Positions 21,488 through 30,636 of a stretch of 64,000 nucleotides of DNA are shown piece by piece (position 1 is the stretch's first letter; each line of letters begins with the position of its first letter). The notes beneath the pieces are model-generated. The model was not told the origin of the DNA and did not search any database. It worked only from the letters and a program-made list of their open reading frames with translations. The stretch comes from Paenibacillus sp. FSL R10-2782. GTDB taxonomy: Bacteria > Bacillota > Bacilli > Paenibacillales > Paenibacillaceae. The stretch spans positions 3,277,001-3,341,000 of the forward strand of contig NZ_CP151951.1 of the NCBI RefSeq assembly GCF_038592985.1. Reading direction: 5' to 3'. A program made the position numbers and the translations under genes.

Positions 21488-21886
21488 ATGGAGATACATA
21501 CTGCTAATTGCCCAAAGTGTGGTTCCGTTTTCCGCTATAATCTTAGAAACCTGTGCAATACTTGTATTCAAGAAGAAAATTTATTTTATGACCGCTGTTC
21601 TAACTATTTGTGGAAACATCCCACTACCCATACTCGCCAGCTTAGTGAAGCAACCGATACACCTATGGATTTGCTCACAGACTGGGTGAGAGCAGGCAAG
21701 TTTCCCTCCACCTATAGCCAGCTTGATTATCCTTGCGAGTCTTGCCATTCCCCGATTTATGCGGGAAGGCTTTGCCATTCCTGCCTTGGTACGTTCCGTA
21801 CAGCAGCACTCGATATTCAAACCCGTGTACCCCGTCGAACTGCGACCGGATTGTTTTCAATCGCAGGCCGCGCCAAAGGCTATTAA
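21488..21886 (+). CDS. YvyF-like (TIGR03826) zinc-ribbon protein, orphan
   Basis: A 132-residue protein with two zinc-ribbon-like cysteine pairs (CPKC at residue 8, CNTC at 22; CESC and CHSC at about 82-98) around a helical segment. The pattern CPKCG..F...LRNLC..C and YPCESC..PI..GRLC.SC matches the flagellar-operon protein YvyF family, usually encoded with flgM. Here it stands alone with its own terminator, so it is probably a paralogue. Start at ATG 21488; AAAGGA precedes it. Confidence 0.7.
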   Translation: MEIHTANCPKCGSVFRYNLRNLCNTCIQEENLFYDRCSNYLWKHPTTHTRQLSEATDTPMDLLTDWVRAGKFPSTYSQLDYPCESCHSPIYAGRLCHSCLGTFRTAALDIQTRVPRRTATGLFSIAGRAKGY

Positions 21887-21898
21887 GTATTACAAAAA

Positions 21899-21930
21899 AA
21901 AACAGCCTTTTTCCTAGGAAAAGGCTGTTT
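21899..21930. terminator. Bidirectional terminator between convergent genes
   Basis: AACAGCCTTTTTCC (21901-21914) pairs with GGAAAAGGCTGTT (21917-21929), with A- and T-runs flanking on both strands. It serves the YvyF-like gene and the convergent HxlR gene. Confidence 0.88.
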
Positions 21931-21961
21931 TGCTATGAAAAACGTTTATTCGGCTTGATAC

Positions 21962-22285
21962 TCATCTAATCCATTCCTCGGCCCAATATTGAATCTGTTC
22001 CATGACCGGCTGAAGTGCACGGCCTTTGGTTGTCAGCTCATATTCAATGCGGACAGGAGTTTCCGGGTATACATGACGTATAAGAATTCCTTCATTCTCC
22101 AGATCCTTCATCCGTTCAGATAGCATTTTATCGCTCATTGTGGGAATCAGATTGGAAATATCCTTAAAACGCTTGGGACCGCTCATCATGGATTGAATAA
22201 TGAGTCCGTTCCAACGCTTACCCAGACATGAAAAGGCACTTTCAAAACGCGGACACATTTTTGTAAGTTGCGGTTGAACCTCCAT
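21962..22285 (-). CDS. HxlR-family transcriptional regulator
   Basis: A 107-residue winged-helix protein with the family features CPRFESAFSCLGKRWNGLII, RFKDISNLIP and the wing VRIEYELTTKGRAL. It is dimeric in the family and often responds to electrophiles or quinones. ATG 22285 is chosen because AAGGTG precedes it at good distance; an upstream ATG at 22306 has no RBS. An AGTAT/ATACT inverted repeat at about 22338-22358 lies in its own promoter region and may be an autoregulatory site. The neighbouring dioxygenase is the most likely target. Confidence 0.85.
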   Translation of the reverse strand: MEVQPQLTKMCPRFESAFSCLGKRWNGLIIQSMMSGPKRFKDISNLIPTMSDKMLSERMKDLENEGILIRHVYPETPVRIEYELTTKGRALQPVMEQIQYWAEEWIR

Positions 22286-22479
22286 ATTTTTCACCTTCTT
22301 TAGCATTTCGGCTTGATAAAGCTTTCCTTTTGTTAGTATATATCATTTTAGCATACTTTATCCCGAAAGAAAACACTTTCTTCTTAATTTAATACCTGAT
22401 CCGATAAAGTTGCCATGACCAAAGCTGATTATACAACAAACCAACATAAGAGGTATATGGCAAATGCGTTAAATCAAAA

Positions 22480-22513
22480 ACAGACGGAATCTCAAGAGAT
22501 TTCGCCTGTCAGT
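22480..22513 (-). terminator. Terminator of the ThuA operon
   Basis: ACAGACGGAATCTC (22480-22493) pairs with GAGATTTCGCCTGT (22496-22509) with two mismatches. On the minus strand the stem is followed by TTTTTG. Confidence 0.8.
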
Positions 22514-22551
22514 TTGTTCAAATCAAGCTTGTCGGAATCAATAAATGGAAA

Positions 22552-23283
22552 TTATACCAATACACCGCCGAGAGGCCTGAAAGGTTCGCTTTTTCCATAA
22601 ACTGGTTGAACAATACTTGTCGGATGAGCCCAGCGAATACTGTTAGCAATGACCTTCAGAATATCAGGCTGGTAATAGGTTGGATACGTTTCATGACCCG
22701 GGCGGAAATAAAATATTTTACCACTGCCACGATGAAAGGTACAACCCGTTCTGAACACCTCTCCACCTTCAAAATTGCTGATAAAGACCAATTCATCCGG
22801 TGCCGGGATATCAAAAAACTCACCGTACATCTCTTCGTGCTCCAACAGAATTTTAGCGTCAATGCCCTCCGCAATAGGGTGTGACGGATTGACGGACCAA
22901 ATAATTTCCTGTTCGCCTGCCACTCTCCATTTCAGATTACAGCTTGTGCCCATCAGGGCTTTAAACGGCTTGGAAAAATGTCCCGAATGCAGCACGATCA
23001 AGCCCATGCCTTCCTGTACCCGCTTTACAACACGGGCTGTAACTTCATCACTCACCTGATCGTGTGCTTTATGCCCCCACCACAGCAGCACATCTGTGGA
23101 ATTCAGGACTTCTTCTCCCAAACCATGCTGGGCATCGTCACGCAACGTAGCCGTTCGAATAGCGAATCCTTCGCTTGACAGCCCATCAGCCAATGCCTTG
23201 TGTATCCCATCAGGATATACCCGTTTGGCTTCATCATTCAGCTTCTCGTTCAAAAACTCATTCCAAATGGTGACGTTAATCAT
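22552..23283 (-). CDS. ThuA-like domain protein
   Basis: A 243-residue class I glutamine-amidotransferase-like fold of the ThuA family, with DVLLWWGHKAHDQV and GLIVLHSGHFSKP at the positions where ThuA has its conserved His residues, and GSGKIFYFRPGHETYP towards the C-terminus. In Sinorhizobium, ThuA works with the Gfo/Idh protein ThuB in oxidative trehalose use. Here it is the last gene of a five-gene operon with two Gfo/Idh dehydrogenases, which fits a role after sugar oxidation. ATG 23283 follows GGGGGAAG; the preceding TTG is not needed. Confidence 0.85.
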   Translation of the reverse strand: MINVTIWNEFLNEKLNDEAKRVYPDGIHKALADGLSSEGFAIRTATLRDDAQHGLGEEVLNSTDVLLWWGHKAHDQVSDEVTARVVKRVQEGMGLIVLHSGHFSKPFKALMGTSCNLKWRVAGEQEIIWSVNPSHPIAEGIDAKILLEHEEMYGEFFDIPAPDELVFISNFEGGEVFRTGCTFHRGSGKIFYFRPGHETYPTYYQPDILKVIANSIRWAHPTSIVQPVYGKSEPFRPLGGVLV

Positions 23284-23303
23284 CAATACTTCCCCCTATT
23301 AGG

Positions 23304-24272
23304 TTAGACCCACCACATCTCGCTCAGCGGCTCTTCAATAAGGACCTGGCGAAGATTGTGAACGGCTTTAGTAAAGCCTTCCTCGACGGACATCAGACCA
23401 TCCTCGTGCTCAATACTCACTACATAATCATAACCCACCAGACGGAGAGCACTAATAATATCCGCCCAGGTTTTGATATCATGTCCATAGCCGACGGTAC
23501 GGAACTGCCAAGCACGATCCAGCATATTCGTATAATCCTGCATATCGGTCAAACCGTATTTATTCACATTAATCGGGTCAATCGTCGTATCCTTGGCATG
23601 GAAATGATGAATGGCTCTCTCCCGGCCCAAAATTTGAACCGCCTGTACCGGATCAATCCCCTGCCACCACATGTGACTTGGATCCAGATTGGCACCAATG
23701 ACTTCCCCCACAGCTTCACGCAGACGAAGCAAGGTTGCCGGCGTATGAACGGAGAAGCCACCGTGCAACTCCAGCCCAATTTTGACATGATGATCCGCTG
23801 CAAATTTTCCAGCTTCGCTCCAGTAAGGGATAATTTTATTCTCCCATTGCCATTTTAGCACTTCCTGAAAATCATTCGGCCACGGCGCAACAGGCCAGTT
23901 CGGGTACTTCGCATCCTCATGATCACCCGGACAGCCGGAAAAGGTGTTTACAACAGGAACTTCCAGCTTTTCCGCCAAACGAACTGTTTTAAGAAACGCC
24001 TCATGATCGGCCTGTGCCAAATGCTTTTGCGGATGGAGCGGGTTACCGTGACAGCTGAGTGCACTAATAGTCAGTCCACGGGACTCTACTGCTTTTTTGA
24101 AGTTTTTGAGAGCTGTTTCGTTGTCCAGCAGTTCATCCGGCTTACAGTGCTTATCGCCCGGGTTACCGCCTGTGCCGATTTCTACTGCATTCAGTCCTTG
24201 AGATGCTACATAGTCCAAAGCCTCTTCCAGTGAACGTCCGCCGAACAATACCATAAATACTCCAAGTTTCAA
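23304..24272 (-). CDS. Sugar phosphate isomerase/epimerase (AP endonuclease 2-like TIM barrel)
   Basis: A 322-residue TIM barrel of the xylose-isomerase-like/AP-endonuclase-2 superfamily. Likely metal ligands are in GLELHGGFSV (Glu about 165), ANLDPSHMWWQG (about 197-204), HFHAKD (about 225) and VSIEHED (near 294). The family acts on free sugars, sugar phosphates and keto-glycosides by metal-assisted enolisation. It is 20 bases upstream of the thuA-like gene and in the same operon. The substrate cannot be read from the sequence. Confidence 0.85.
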   Translation of the reverse strand: MKLGVFMVLFGGRSLEEALDYVASQGLNAVEIGTGGNPGDKHCKPDELLDNETALKNFKKAVESRGLTISALSCHGNPLHPQKHLAQADHEAFLKTVRLAEKLEVPVVNTFSGCPGDHEDAKYPNWPVAPWPNDFQEVLKWQWENKIIPYWSEAGKFAADHHVKIGLELHGGFSVHTPATLLRLREAVGEVIGANLDPSHMWWQGIDPVQAVQILGRERAIHHFHAKDTTIDPINVNKYGLTDMQDYTNMLDRAWQFRTVGYGHDIKTWADIISALRLVGYDYVVSIEHEDGLMSVEEGFTKAVHNLRQVLIEEPLSEMWWV

Positions 24273-24354
24273 ACCTAATCCCTCCCTGTATTATATGTGA
24301 AAGAAACTGCTTATCTTATAATGATGGCCTATCCGGTTGCTTACAGGCTTAATC

Positions 24355-25437
24355 TTAATCGAAATAGACAGCTTTTCCTGTACGAGCCGATTCATAGATA
24401 GCTTCCAAAATTTCAGTAACCACCAACGCCTGTTCGGGCTTCACAAGCGGCTCTTTATCGTCCAGAATGGCTTCGATCCACAGACGGGCTTCGCGATCCG
24501 CTTCGTTTTCCGTTTCTCCAGAGTAAAAGGCTACACCGCCCGCATCCAGATCAATTTTCGTATCAAACAAGCGGCTGTTCTTCTCCCCGTTAATACGCAG
24601 ACCGTCCTGCATATCGGCTCCGCCCTCAGTCCCACATAACAGCGTCTTGGCTTCGCCAAATTCTACAACATTCAGTGCCCAACTGGATTCCAATACAATA
24701 GTGGCTCCATTTTGCATGGTAATAAAGCCAAAGGCAGAATCCTCCACTTTAAATTCCTCAGGGTTCCACGGTCCAAAGGCATTCGCCGCGTTTTTACGAT
24801 CTCCAAGTTTATGGAAGGTAGAGCCCAGCACGCTTTTAGGCTTGTAATTATCCATCAGCCAGAGGGTCAGGTCGAGCGCATGCGTCCCGATATCAATCAG
24901 CGGACCGCCGCCTTGCTTCTCTTCATCCAAAAACACTCCCCACGTCGGAACCGCGCGGCGACGCAGAGCAATGGCTTTGCCCAGGTAAATCTCACCAAGC
25001 TCTCCCTGTTCGACCAATTGCTTCAGGTACAGGCTATCATTGCGATAACGGTTTTGATACGCAATAGACAGCTTTTTACCTGTACGTTTTGCGGCATCCA
25101 GCATTTCCCTAGCCTGCTCGGCGGTTTTGGCCATCGGCTTTTCGCACAGCACATGCTTACCTGCCTCAAGCGCAGCTACCGTAATTTCCGAGTGCGAGTC
25201 GTTGGGTGTACATACATGTACGACTTCAATATCTTTATTTTCAAGCAGCTTCCGATAATCGCTATAAACTTGTGAACCTTCAACACCAAATTTTGCTGCC
25301 GCTTCCTCAGCCCGTTCTTGAATAATGTCACAGAAAGCGACGATCTCTGCACGTTTTTGCTTGGCAAGACTAGGCAAATGCTTGCCGTTGGCAATCCCCC
25401 CACAACCAATAATTCCGATTTTGAGTGTTTTAGACAT
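24355..25437 (-). CDS. Gfo/Idh/MocA family oxidoreductase
   Basis: A 360-residue NAD(P)-dependent sugar dehydrogenase-like protein. The Rossmann fold starts at the N-terminus (IGIIGCGGIANGKHLP), the catalytic-lysine motif is CEKPMAKT (about residue 97), and GGPLIDIGTHALDL is near residue 180 with the conserved D..H. The frame is open to 25602, but ATG 25437 has GGGAGG upstream and matches family starts. It overlaps the upstream isomerase gene by 8 bases, so the two are translationally coupled. Confidence 0.88.
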   Translation of the reverse strand: MSKTLKIGIIGCGGIANGKHLPSLAKQKRAEIVAFCDIIQERAEEAAAKFGVEGSQVYSDYRKLLENKDIEVVHVCTPNDSHSEITVAALEAGKHVLCEKPMAKTAEQAREMLDAAKRTGKKLSIAYQNRYRNDSLYLKQLVEQGELGEIYLGKAIALRRRAVPTWGVFLDEEKQGGGPLIDIGTHALDLTLWLMDNYKPKSVLGSTFHKLGDRKNAANAFGPWNPEEFKVEDSAFGFITMQNGATIVLESSWALNVVEFGEAKTLLCGTEGGADMQDGLRINGEKNSRLFDTKIDLDAGGVAFYSGETENEADREARLWIEAILDDKEPLVKPEQALVVTEILEAIYESARTGKAVYFD

Positions 25438-26197
25438 GAATATTTCCTCCCTGAGCTGCGTATTGTTGGAGCCACTTAAAGCTGGTTTCAATGCTTTCGA
25501 TTGGAGGATTTGAGCTGAAATCCTGTTCCACAACAACCCAATCCACGCCTGCCTCAATAGCGGCTTCTGTAATGGCCTGAAGCTGCACCTCTCCTTTGCC
25601 AAGCTCTACGGTAACTGCTTTTTGCTGCTCGTCACGTGCCATATCCTTTAAGTGAATGATAGGCAGGCGTCCACGATAACGTCCGATGTATTCCACAGGA
25701 TCATAGCCTCCGTAGTATACCCAACAAGTATCCATTTCGACCTGCAACAAATCAGCCGAAACCGCATCATATAACGCATCAAAAACCAGACGATCACCTA
25801 CTTTTTCCGTCAGTTCAAAATCATGATTATGGTAAGCCAATACCAATCCCTGTTCCTTCACTTTTTCACCAATTCGATTCAGGTTTACAAAAAGCTCATC
25901 CCACTGACGCTGCTCCTCGGTTAAATAAGGAACGATCAGGTACTTATTCCCTAATTCTTTGTGATAAGCAATCTCCTCTTCCAAATGGTCCAACAGACGG
26001 GTGTATTGAACATGGGTTCCGACAACTTCCAAACCTAGCTCATCCAAAAGTGCCTTTACATCCTTGGCACTGCGTCCGAAAAAGGCATGAAATTCAACCC
26101 CTTTATAGCCCAGCTCAGCTACCTTGCGCAACGTACCTTCAAAATCCTGTTCAAGTTCTTCCCTTACTGTGTACAATTGCAATCCTACTTTAGCCAT
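25430..26197 (-). CDS. Sugar phosphate isomerase/epimerase (TIM barrel)
   Basis: A 255-residue TIM barrel related to xylose isomerase-like proteins: VGLQLYTVREEL at the N-terminus, LAYHNHDFEL (about 138), LLQVEMDTCWVYYGG (about 170), IHLKDM and WVVVEQDFSS near the C-terminus, with His/Glu/Asp spaced as in metal-dependent members. It is a distant paralogue of the gene at 23304. It is the second gene of the operon and overlaps the next one by 8 bases. The substrate is unknown. Confidence 0.86.
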   Translation of the reverse strand: MAKVGLQLYTVREELEQDFEGTLRKVAELGYKGVEFHAFFGRSAKDVKALLDELGLEVVGTHVQYTRLLDHLEEEIAYHKELGNKYLIVPYLTEEQRQWDELFVNLNRIGEKVKEQGLVLAYHNHDFELTEKVGDRLVFDALYDAVSADLLQVEMDTCWVYYGGYDPVEYIGRYRGRLPIIHLKDMARDEQQKAVTVELGKGEVQLQAITEAAIEAGVDWVVVEQDFSSNPPIESIETSFKWLQQYAAQGGNIHV

Positions 26198-26215
26198 TGC
26201 CCTTCACCTCTTCAA

Positions 26216-27322
26216 TTAGGATGGATGAATCGTTATATCTGTTCCATGATACAAATCCTCGTCTGGCTCAAATGTACTTTCCAACGTAATATGTTTACCT
26301 TCCAATGAGGAGCGCTGAAAAGCGTGCATAGCCTCTAATACATGATAGGCCAGTTCCACGTTAGCACGATGGTTCTTTTCACTGCGAATGGCTCTTACCA
26401 TCTCACCCGCACCTATTCCGCGTTCGTTCTTCCCACACTCAAATAAAGGTTCCACGAGCTCTGCGGTTTCCTCTCCAGATCGACGAAGCTTGACATCTCC
26501 GTTAAAAAAGTTCGGATCAGGCAGGATTAAGGTTCCTTCCGTACCATAAATTTCAATACGAGGCAGATCCGACGCCCCCTGAATGTCAAAGCTGGTAATG
26601 AGCGTTACAATGGCTCCGTTATGGAAATCCATCGTTCCGGCCAAATGCGTTGGTGTCTGTACCCGCAGCGGTGTACCGCTTTTGGGACCGGAATGTATGT
26701 AACGATCAGGAATCTGAATGCCCACTGAACTGCTGATTCGCCGGACCGGACCCAGCACATGGATCAGCGACGTCAAATAGTAAGGTCCCATGTCAAACAT
26801 CGGACCGCCTCCAGCGGCATAGAAAAATTCCGGATCAGTATGCCACCATTCGGGACCTCTACCCATAAAGAAAGCAGTAGCGGCTACGGGCTGCCCAATC
26901 ATTCCATTTTGTATGGCATAGCGTGCAGTCTGAATACCTGCGCCAAGAAATGTATCCGGGGCACAGCCGACACGCAGGTTTTTTGCCTTGGCTAGATCCA
27001 GAACGTGTTTGCCATCCTCCAAGGAAACCGCCAAAGGCTTTTCACTGTACACATGTTTGCCTGCCTCCAGTATCGCCATATCCGTCAGTGCATGGCTGCC
27101 AGGCACGGTCAGATTAAAAACAAGCTCAATCTCGGGCTGACGAAGTAATTCATCTACCTTGTATGCGTTTTCAATGTTAAATTCATTGGCCCTCGCTTTG
27201 GCCCTTTCCTCCAATAAATCAGCCACGGCCACCACTTCGATAAGCGGACTGTTTTGGAGATTTTCAAGGTATACCGCACTAATGTTACCGCAGCCTATAA
27301 TGCCGGCCTTCATTCGTTTCAC
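26216..27322 (-). CDS. Gfo/Idh/MocA family oxidoreductase
   Basis: A 368-residue dehydrogenase-like protein: AGIIGCGNISAVYLEN at the N-terminus, YSEKPLAVSLEDGK (about 95) as the catalytic-lysine motif, and GGGPMFDMGPYYL (about 172). It is the first gene of the operon, divergent from the AraC regulator at 27484. The start is GTG 27322 with GGGGG seven bases upstream; an ATG three codons later is possible. It differs substantially from the Gfo/Idh protein at 24355, so the two may oxidise and reduce different intermediates. Confidence 0.88.
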   Translation of the reverse strand: MKRMKAGIIGCGNISAVYLENLQNSPLIEVVAVADLLEERAKARANEFNIENAYKVDELLRQPEIELVFNLTVPGSHALTDMAILEAGKHVYSEKPLAVSLEDGKHVLDLAKAKNLRVGCAPDTFLGAGIQTARYAIQNGMIGQPVAATAFFMGRGPEWWHTDPEFFYAAGGGPMFDMGPYYLTSLIHVLGPVRRISSSVGIQIPDRYIHSGPKSGTPLRVQTPTHLAGTMDFHNGAIVTLITSFDIQGASDLPRIEIYGTEGTLILPDPNFFNGDVKLRRSGEETAELVEPLFECGKNERGIGAGEMVRAIRSEKNHRANVELAYHVLEAMHAFQRSSLEGKHITLESTFEPDEDLYHGTDITIHPS

Positions 27323-27483
27323 TTCGTCACCCCCCTGGCCTCCAACATGTTCTGTATTCTGCTATAAGCCTTACAGACACAATAGTATTCTATTTCCGTT
27401 TCGTTTAAAATGAATAATATGATTAAAACATGAACAATCTGGTCAATATTTGAAGCAGCCATATGCCCAAAGGAGTCATCATC

Positions 27484-28302
27484 ATGTCTATCGTCGAGCC
27501 TTGTCAGGTTCTTACCGCAGGCTATTCCTTCCATCGCAAGCCCTTTTATTCGAACCAGCCTGAAGGGATCAAAAATTATTTGTTTCGTCTACAAACAGAC
27601 GGACGCTGCCAGGCCCGCATTAACGGGGAAATGACACGGATTGAGGCGGGTGACCTGCTGCTATTCAATCCGACCGAGCCTTACGAGCTGGACATTCACA
27701 GTGAGTTAAATCCCATGGGGGAACAGGTCGTGGAGAGCGGAGATTATCACATTTTTTTTGGAGGCTCCTGGGTAGATGAGTGGTGGCACCATCACAAACG
27801 GCCCAACCGCATCAAGGTCCAGCTTACCGAAGCACTGCTTGGCCTATTTCGGCAGCTTGTGATGGAGCAGCGGCGTATTTCTAATCCTTATCCGGAAATA
27901 TCAAGCTATTACATGCGTATTCTTTGCCTGGAGTTTGACCGTATGCTGTCCGAGCATCCGACTTCCACCCATCATAGTTATCTCGCTTATCAAATTAAAA
28001 ACTATATTGAAGAAAATGCTTCTTCCAATTTTAAGCTGGATGACGTGTCCTCACACATCGGCATCAGCGTATCCAGAGCTGTACATCTGTTCAAGGAAAC
28101 ATTTAATACGAGTATTATGCAGTACACACTGGATATCAGGCTCAACATGGCGAGGGAGCGCATTATTTTCAGTCCCATGTCTTTGGAACAGGCAGCCGAA
28201 TCGTCTGGTTTTGCAAACTATACGTATTTTCACCGCGTATTTCGTTCCCGCTTCGGCATGTCGCCCAAGGAATTCAGAGGGATTCACCGCGAGCAATTGT
28301 AG
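27484..28302 (+). CDS. AraC-family transcriptional regulator
   Basis: A 272-residue activator-type regulator: an N-terminal cupin-like sensor region (about 1-150, with IEAGDLLLFNPTEPYEL) and a C-terminal double helix-turn-helix (about 175-270; FKLDDVSSHIGISVSRAVHLF and QAAESSGFANYTYFHRVFR followed by GMSPKEFR). AAAGGAG favours ATG 27484 over 27463. It is divergent from the Gfo/Idh-isomerase-ThuA operon, with about 160 bases between, and probably activates it in response to a sugar ligand. Confidence 0.88.
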   Translation: MSIVEPCQVLTAGYSFHRKPFYSNQPEGIKNYLFRLQTDGRCQARINGEMTRIEAGDLLLFNPTEPYELDIHSELNPMGEQVVESGDYHIFFGGSWVDEWWHHHKRPNRIKVQLTEALLGLFRQLVMEQRRISNPYPEISSYYMRILCLEFDRMLSEHPTSTHHSYLAYQIKNYIEENASSNFKLDDVSSHIGISVSRAVHLFKETFNTSIMQYTLDIRLNMARERIIFSPMSLEQAAESSGFANYTYFHRVFRSRFGMSPKEFRGIHREQL

Positions 28303-28315
28303 TATTGGTAAAAAT

Positions 28316-28360
28316 AAAACCTTGAGAGAGCCTTTCTTAGCTCCATCAAGGTTTTGTTTT
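28316..28360. terminator. Bidirectional terminator between the AraC gene and abfA
   Basis: AAAACCTTGA (28316-28325) pairs with TCAAGGTTTT (28346-28355), with T-runs on both strands, between two converging genes. Confidence 0.88.
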
Positions 28361-28403
28361 GTTCCGATTTCCAAGTCATACTTCTTCTGAGTCCACAAAA
28401 TAT

Positions 28404-29888
28404 CTACAGTGCAATCGTCAGCATCACTACTGACATTGGTGGCAGTGTAACATCCAAGCTCTGACCTTTCTGCTGGAAGGACGTGAAAGTTTCCGTTTTC
28501 ACATGCTCCGGCTGATCAAATGTATTGTGTGCCTGCATATCGTCACTGGCGAGCACAACGCCGCTAATTTGCTTAACGTTTTCCAGCCCTCTCAGCTCCA
28601 TATTCAAGGAAGCCACCTCGCCCGGATGGACATTGCACAAACTCACATGAATAGTTCCGTCCTGCGCCTTGGAAGCGGACACACTCACCTGTGGAATGGA
28701 ATCACCATCATATTCATAATTGCCTACGGTTACATGGGTAGCCAGCGCTTGTGCATCCTGATGCACCTTGAACATTTCAAATACATGGTATGTCGGCGTC
28801 AGTAGCATAGCAGGTCCTTCGGTCAGAACCATAGCCTGCAAAACGTTGACCATTTGAGCAATATTCGTCATTTGTACACGGTCATGATGATCGTGGAAAA
28901 TGTGCAGGTGCAGTCCGGCTACCAGCGCATCGCGCATCGTATTTTGCTGATACAGGAAGCCCGGATTGGTACCCGGCTCGGTCATGAACCAGGTCCCCCA
29001 TTCATCTATAATCATTCCTACCCGTTTACCAGGATCATATTGGTCCATAATAGCAGAATGGCGTGTAATCAATTCATCCATACGTAATGATTTTTTCATC
29101 GTCTCAAACCATTCCGTTTCATCAAAACCGAGTGCTTGCCCTTTCGCTTCCCAGGTACCCGGGACCGTGTAGTTATGCAGACTCAAGCCATCCATAAGAT
29201 GCCCGGCTTCACGCATCAGCACTTCGGTCCAACGATAATCGTCCACATTGGCCCCGCCCGCAATCCGGTAGATACGGTTATCACCATAGTTGCGGACATA
29301 TGTCTGATAACGACGATACAGATCGGCATAATATTCCGGACGCATATTGCCGCCACAGCCCCAGTTTTCGTTACCTACGCCAAAATATTTAAGCTTCCAT
29401 GGCTGCTCACGTCCGTTTTCCTGCCGCCTTGCAGCCATTGGGGACTCTCCATCAAAGGTCATGTATTCTACCCACTCCGACATTTCCTGCACCGTGCCAC
29501 TGCCAACATTCCCACAAATATAAGGCTCAGCCTCTAACAACTCGCACAATTGGAAAAACTCATGGGTGCCAAAATGATTATTTTCAACCACACCGCCCCA
29601 ATGCGTGTTGACCATTCTTTTGCGATTTTCCTTTGGACCGATGCCGTCCTTCCAATGATATTCATCGGCAAAACAGCCACCTGGCCAGCGCAGTACAGGA
29701 ATGTTCAGCTTTTTGAGCGCTTCTACCACATCATCGCGAATCCCGTCCGTATTTGGAATCGGAGAATCCTGTCCAACCCACAAACCTTCGTAAATACATC
29801 GTCCAAGATGCTCGGCAAATTGTCCGTAAATATTTTTATTAATAACGCCTTGCTCCCAGTCTGTATGCACAACAATAGAACCCTTCAT
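28404..29888 (-). CDS. abfA: Alpha-N-arabinofuranosidase (GH51)
   Basis: A 494-residue intracellular GH51 enzyme; no signal peptide. The acid/base glutamate is in [13 protein letters not shown] (about residue 173) and the nucleophile in [10 protein letters not shown] (about residue 292). [18 protein letters not shown] near residue 65 is a GH51 hallmark. It releases terminal L-arabinofuranose from arabino- or arabinoxylo-oligosaccharides taken into the cell. AAGGAGGG precedes the ATG. It is convergent with the AraC gene and monocistronic here. Confidence 0.94.
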   Translation of the reverse strand: MKGSIVVHTDWEQGVINKNIYGQFAEHLGRCIYEGLWVGQDSPIPNTDGIRDDVVEALKKLNIPVLRWPGGCFADEYHWKDGIGPKENRKRMVNTHWGGVVENNHFGTHEFFQLCELLEAEPYICGNVGSGTVQEMSEWVEYMTFDGESPMAARRQENGREQPWKLKYFGVGNENWGCGGNMRPEYYADLYRRYQTYVRNYGDNRIYRIAGGANVDDYRWTEVLMREAGHLMDGLSLHNYTVPGTWEAKGQALGFDETEWFETMKKSLRMDELITRHSAIMDQYDPGKRVGMIIDEWGTWFMTEPGTNPGFLYQQNTMRDALVAGLHLHIFHDHHDRVQMTNIAQMVNVLQAMVLTEGPAMLLTPTYHVFEMFKVHQDAQALATHVTVGNYEYDGDSIPQVSVSASKAQDGTIHVSLCNVHPGEVASLNMELRGLENVKQISGVVLASDDMQAHNTFDQPEHVKTETFTSFQQKGQSLDVTLPPMSVVMLTIAL

Positions 29889-30297
29889 GACAAGCCCTCC
29901 TTAAAAATAGTAAAGTTCATCAGACTATACACACCAATGATTGCGCTTTCATAAGATTAAAAAAATGGCTTCTACCTGTTCTCTTTTCCATCTCAACGTT
30001 TACAATGATCCAAAGTAACAGCTTGGATAGATAATGAAAATATTAATAATTAAATAAAAACGTTTTACATTTTTAATATATTTTATTAACTTCTATTTGT
30101 CAAACGTTAAGCCATATCTCCACCCAAACCAAAAAGTCTGCCCTCATGGCAGACCATAGTAAGACCATTTTAACTCGTGATCGCGGGCTTTAGATGAGCA
30201 GCGAAAGCCTCAAATAAAAATATCACATAATGAAGTAACTAGCCAGATTAGCTTTAATTATTGAAACAGCCGCATGTTTAGTGGACTCTGAGCCTAT
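29889..30297. other. AT-rich intergenic region upstream of abfA with a terminator
   Basis: No gene is supported. GTCTGCC (30136-30142) pairs with GGCAGAC (30148-30154), followed on the minus strand by TTTTT, which fits a terminator for the leftward genes ending at 30298. The region 29990-30120 is very AT-rich and probably holds the abfA promoter. I found no convincing catabolite-response element. Confidence 0.5.
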
Positions 30298-30585
30298 TTA
30301 TTTCAAGGATGTCCCTTGCCAGCGAGAGCCACTATGGCCGGGACAATTTTGATTGACTGCCAGAGCGCGTACACGGACAATACTTCCGCTGATCCTGCAC
30401 GTATGTCCACCCAATAACTCATCACATTGCGAGCAGGCTAACAGTCTGGCCTCGTACACATCATTGGTCACACATTCCATTCCGGGCCTCAAGTTGTTTA
30501 TAATTCTGGTAATTTGCTCTTCCGAAATAGCGATGTCCCTTTCACACCCTTTACAGGTGTTTGGTGCGGTTATACCTTCCATCAT
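30298..30585 (-). CDS. Small zinc-ribbon-like protein (DUF6171-like)
   Basis: A 95-residue protein with two cysteine pairs, CKGC near residue 11 and CSQC near residue 51, plus single cysteines later (HTCRISG, QNCPG). The spacing suggests metal binding. It resembles short DUF6171 proteins of Firmicutes, function unknown; I am not certain of the family. ATG 30585 is preferred because GAGGG lies seven bases upstream. It lies about 50 bases after the next gene upstream on the same strand. Confidence 0.6.
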   Translation of the reverse strand: MMEGITAPNTCKGCERDIAISEEQITRIINNLRPGMECVTNDVYEARLLACSQCDELLGGHTCRISGSIVRVRALAVNQNCPGHSGSRWQGTSLK

Positions 30586-30636
30586 CGGCTTACCCTCTCT
30601 TTCAAACAACGTCCTGAGTACATGCAGCTGGAGACC

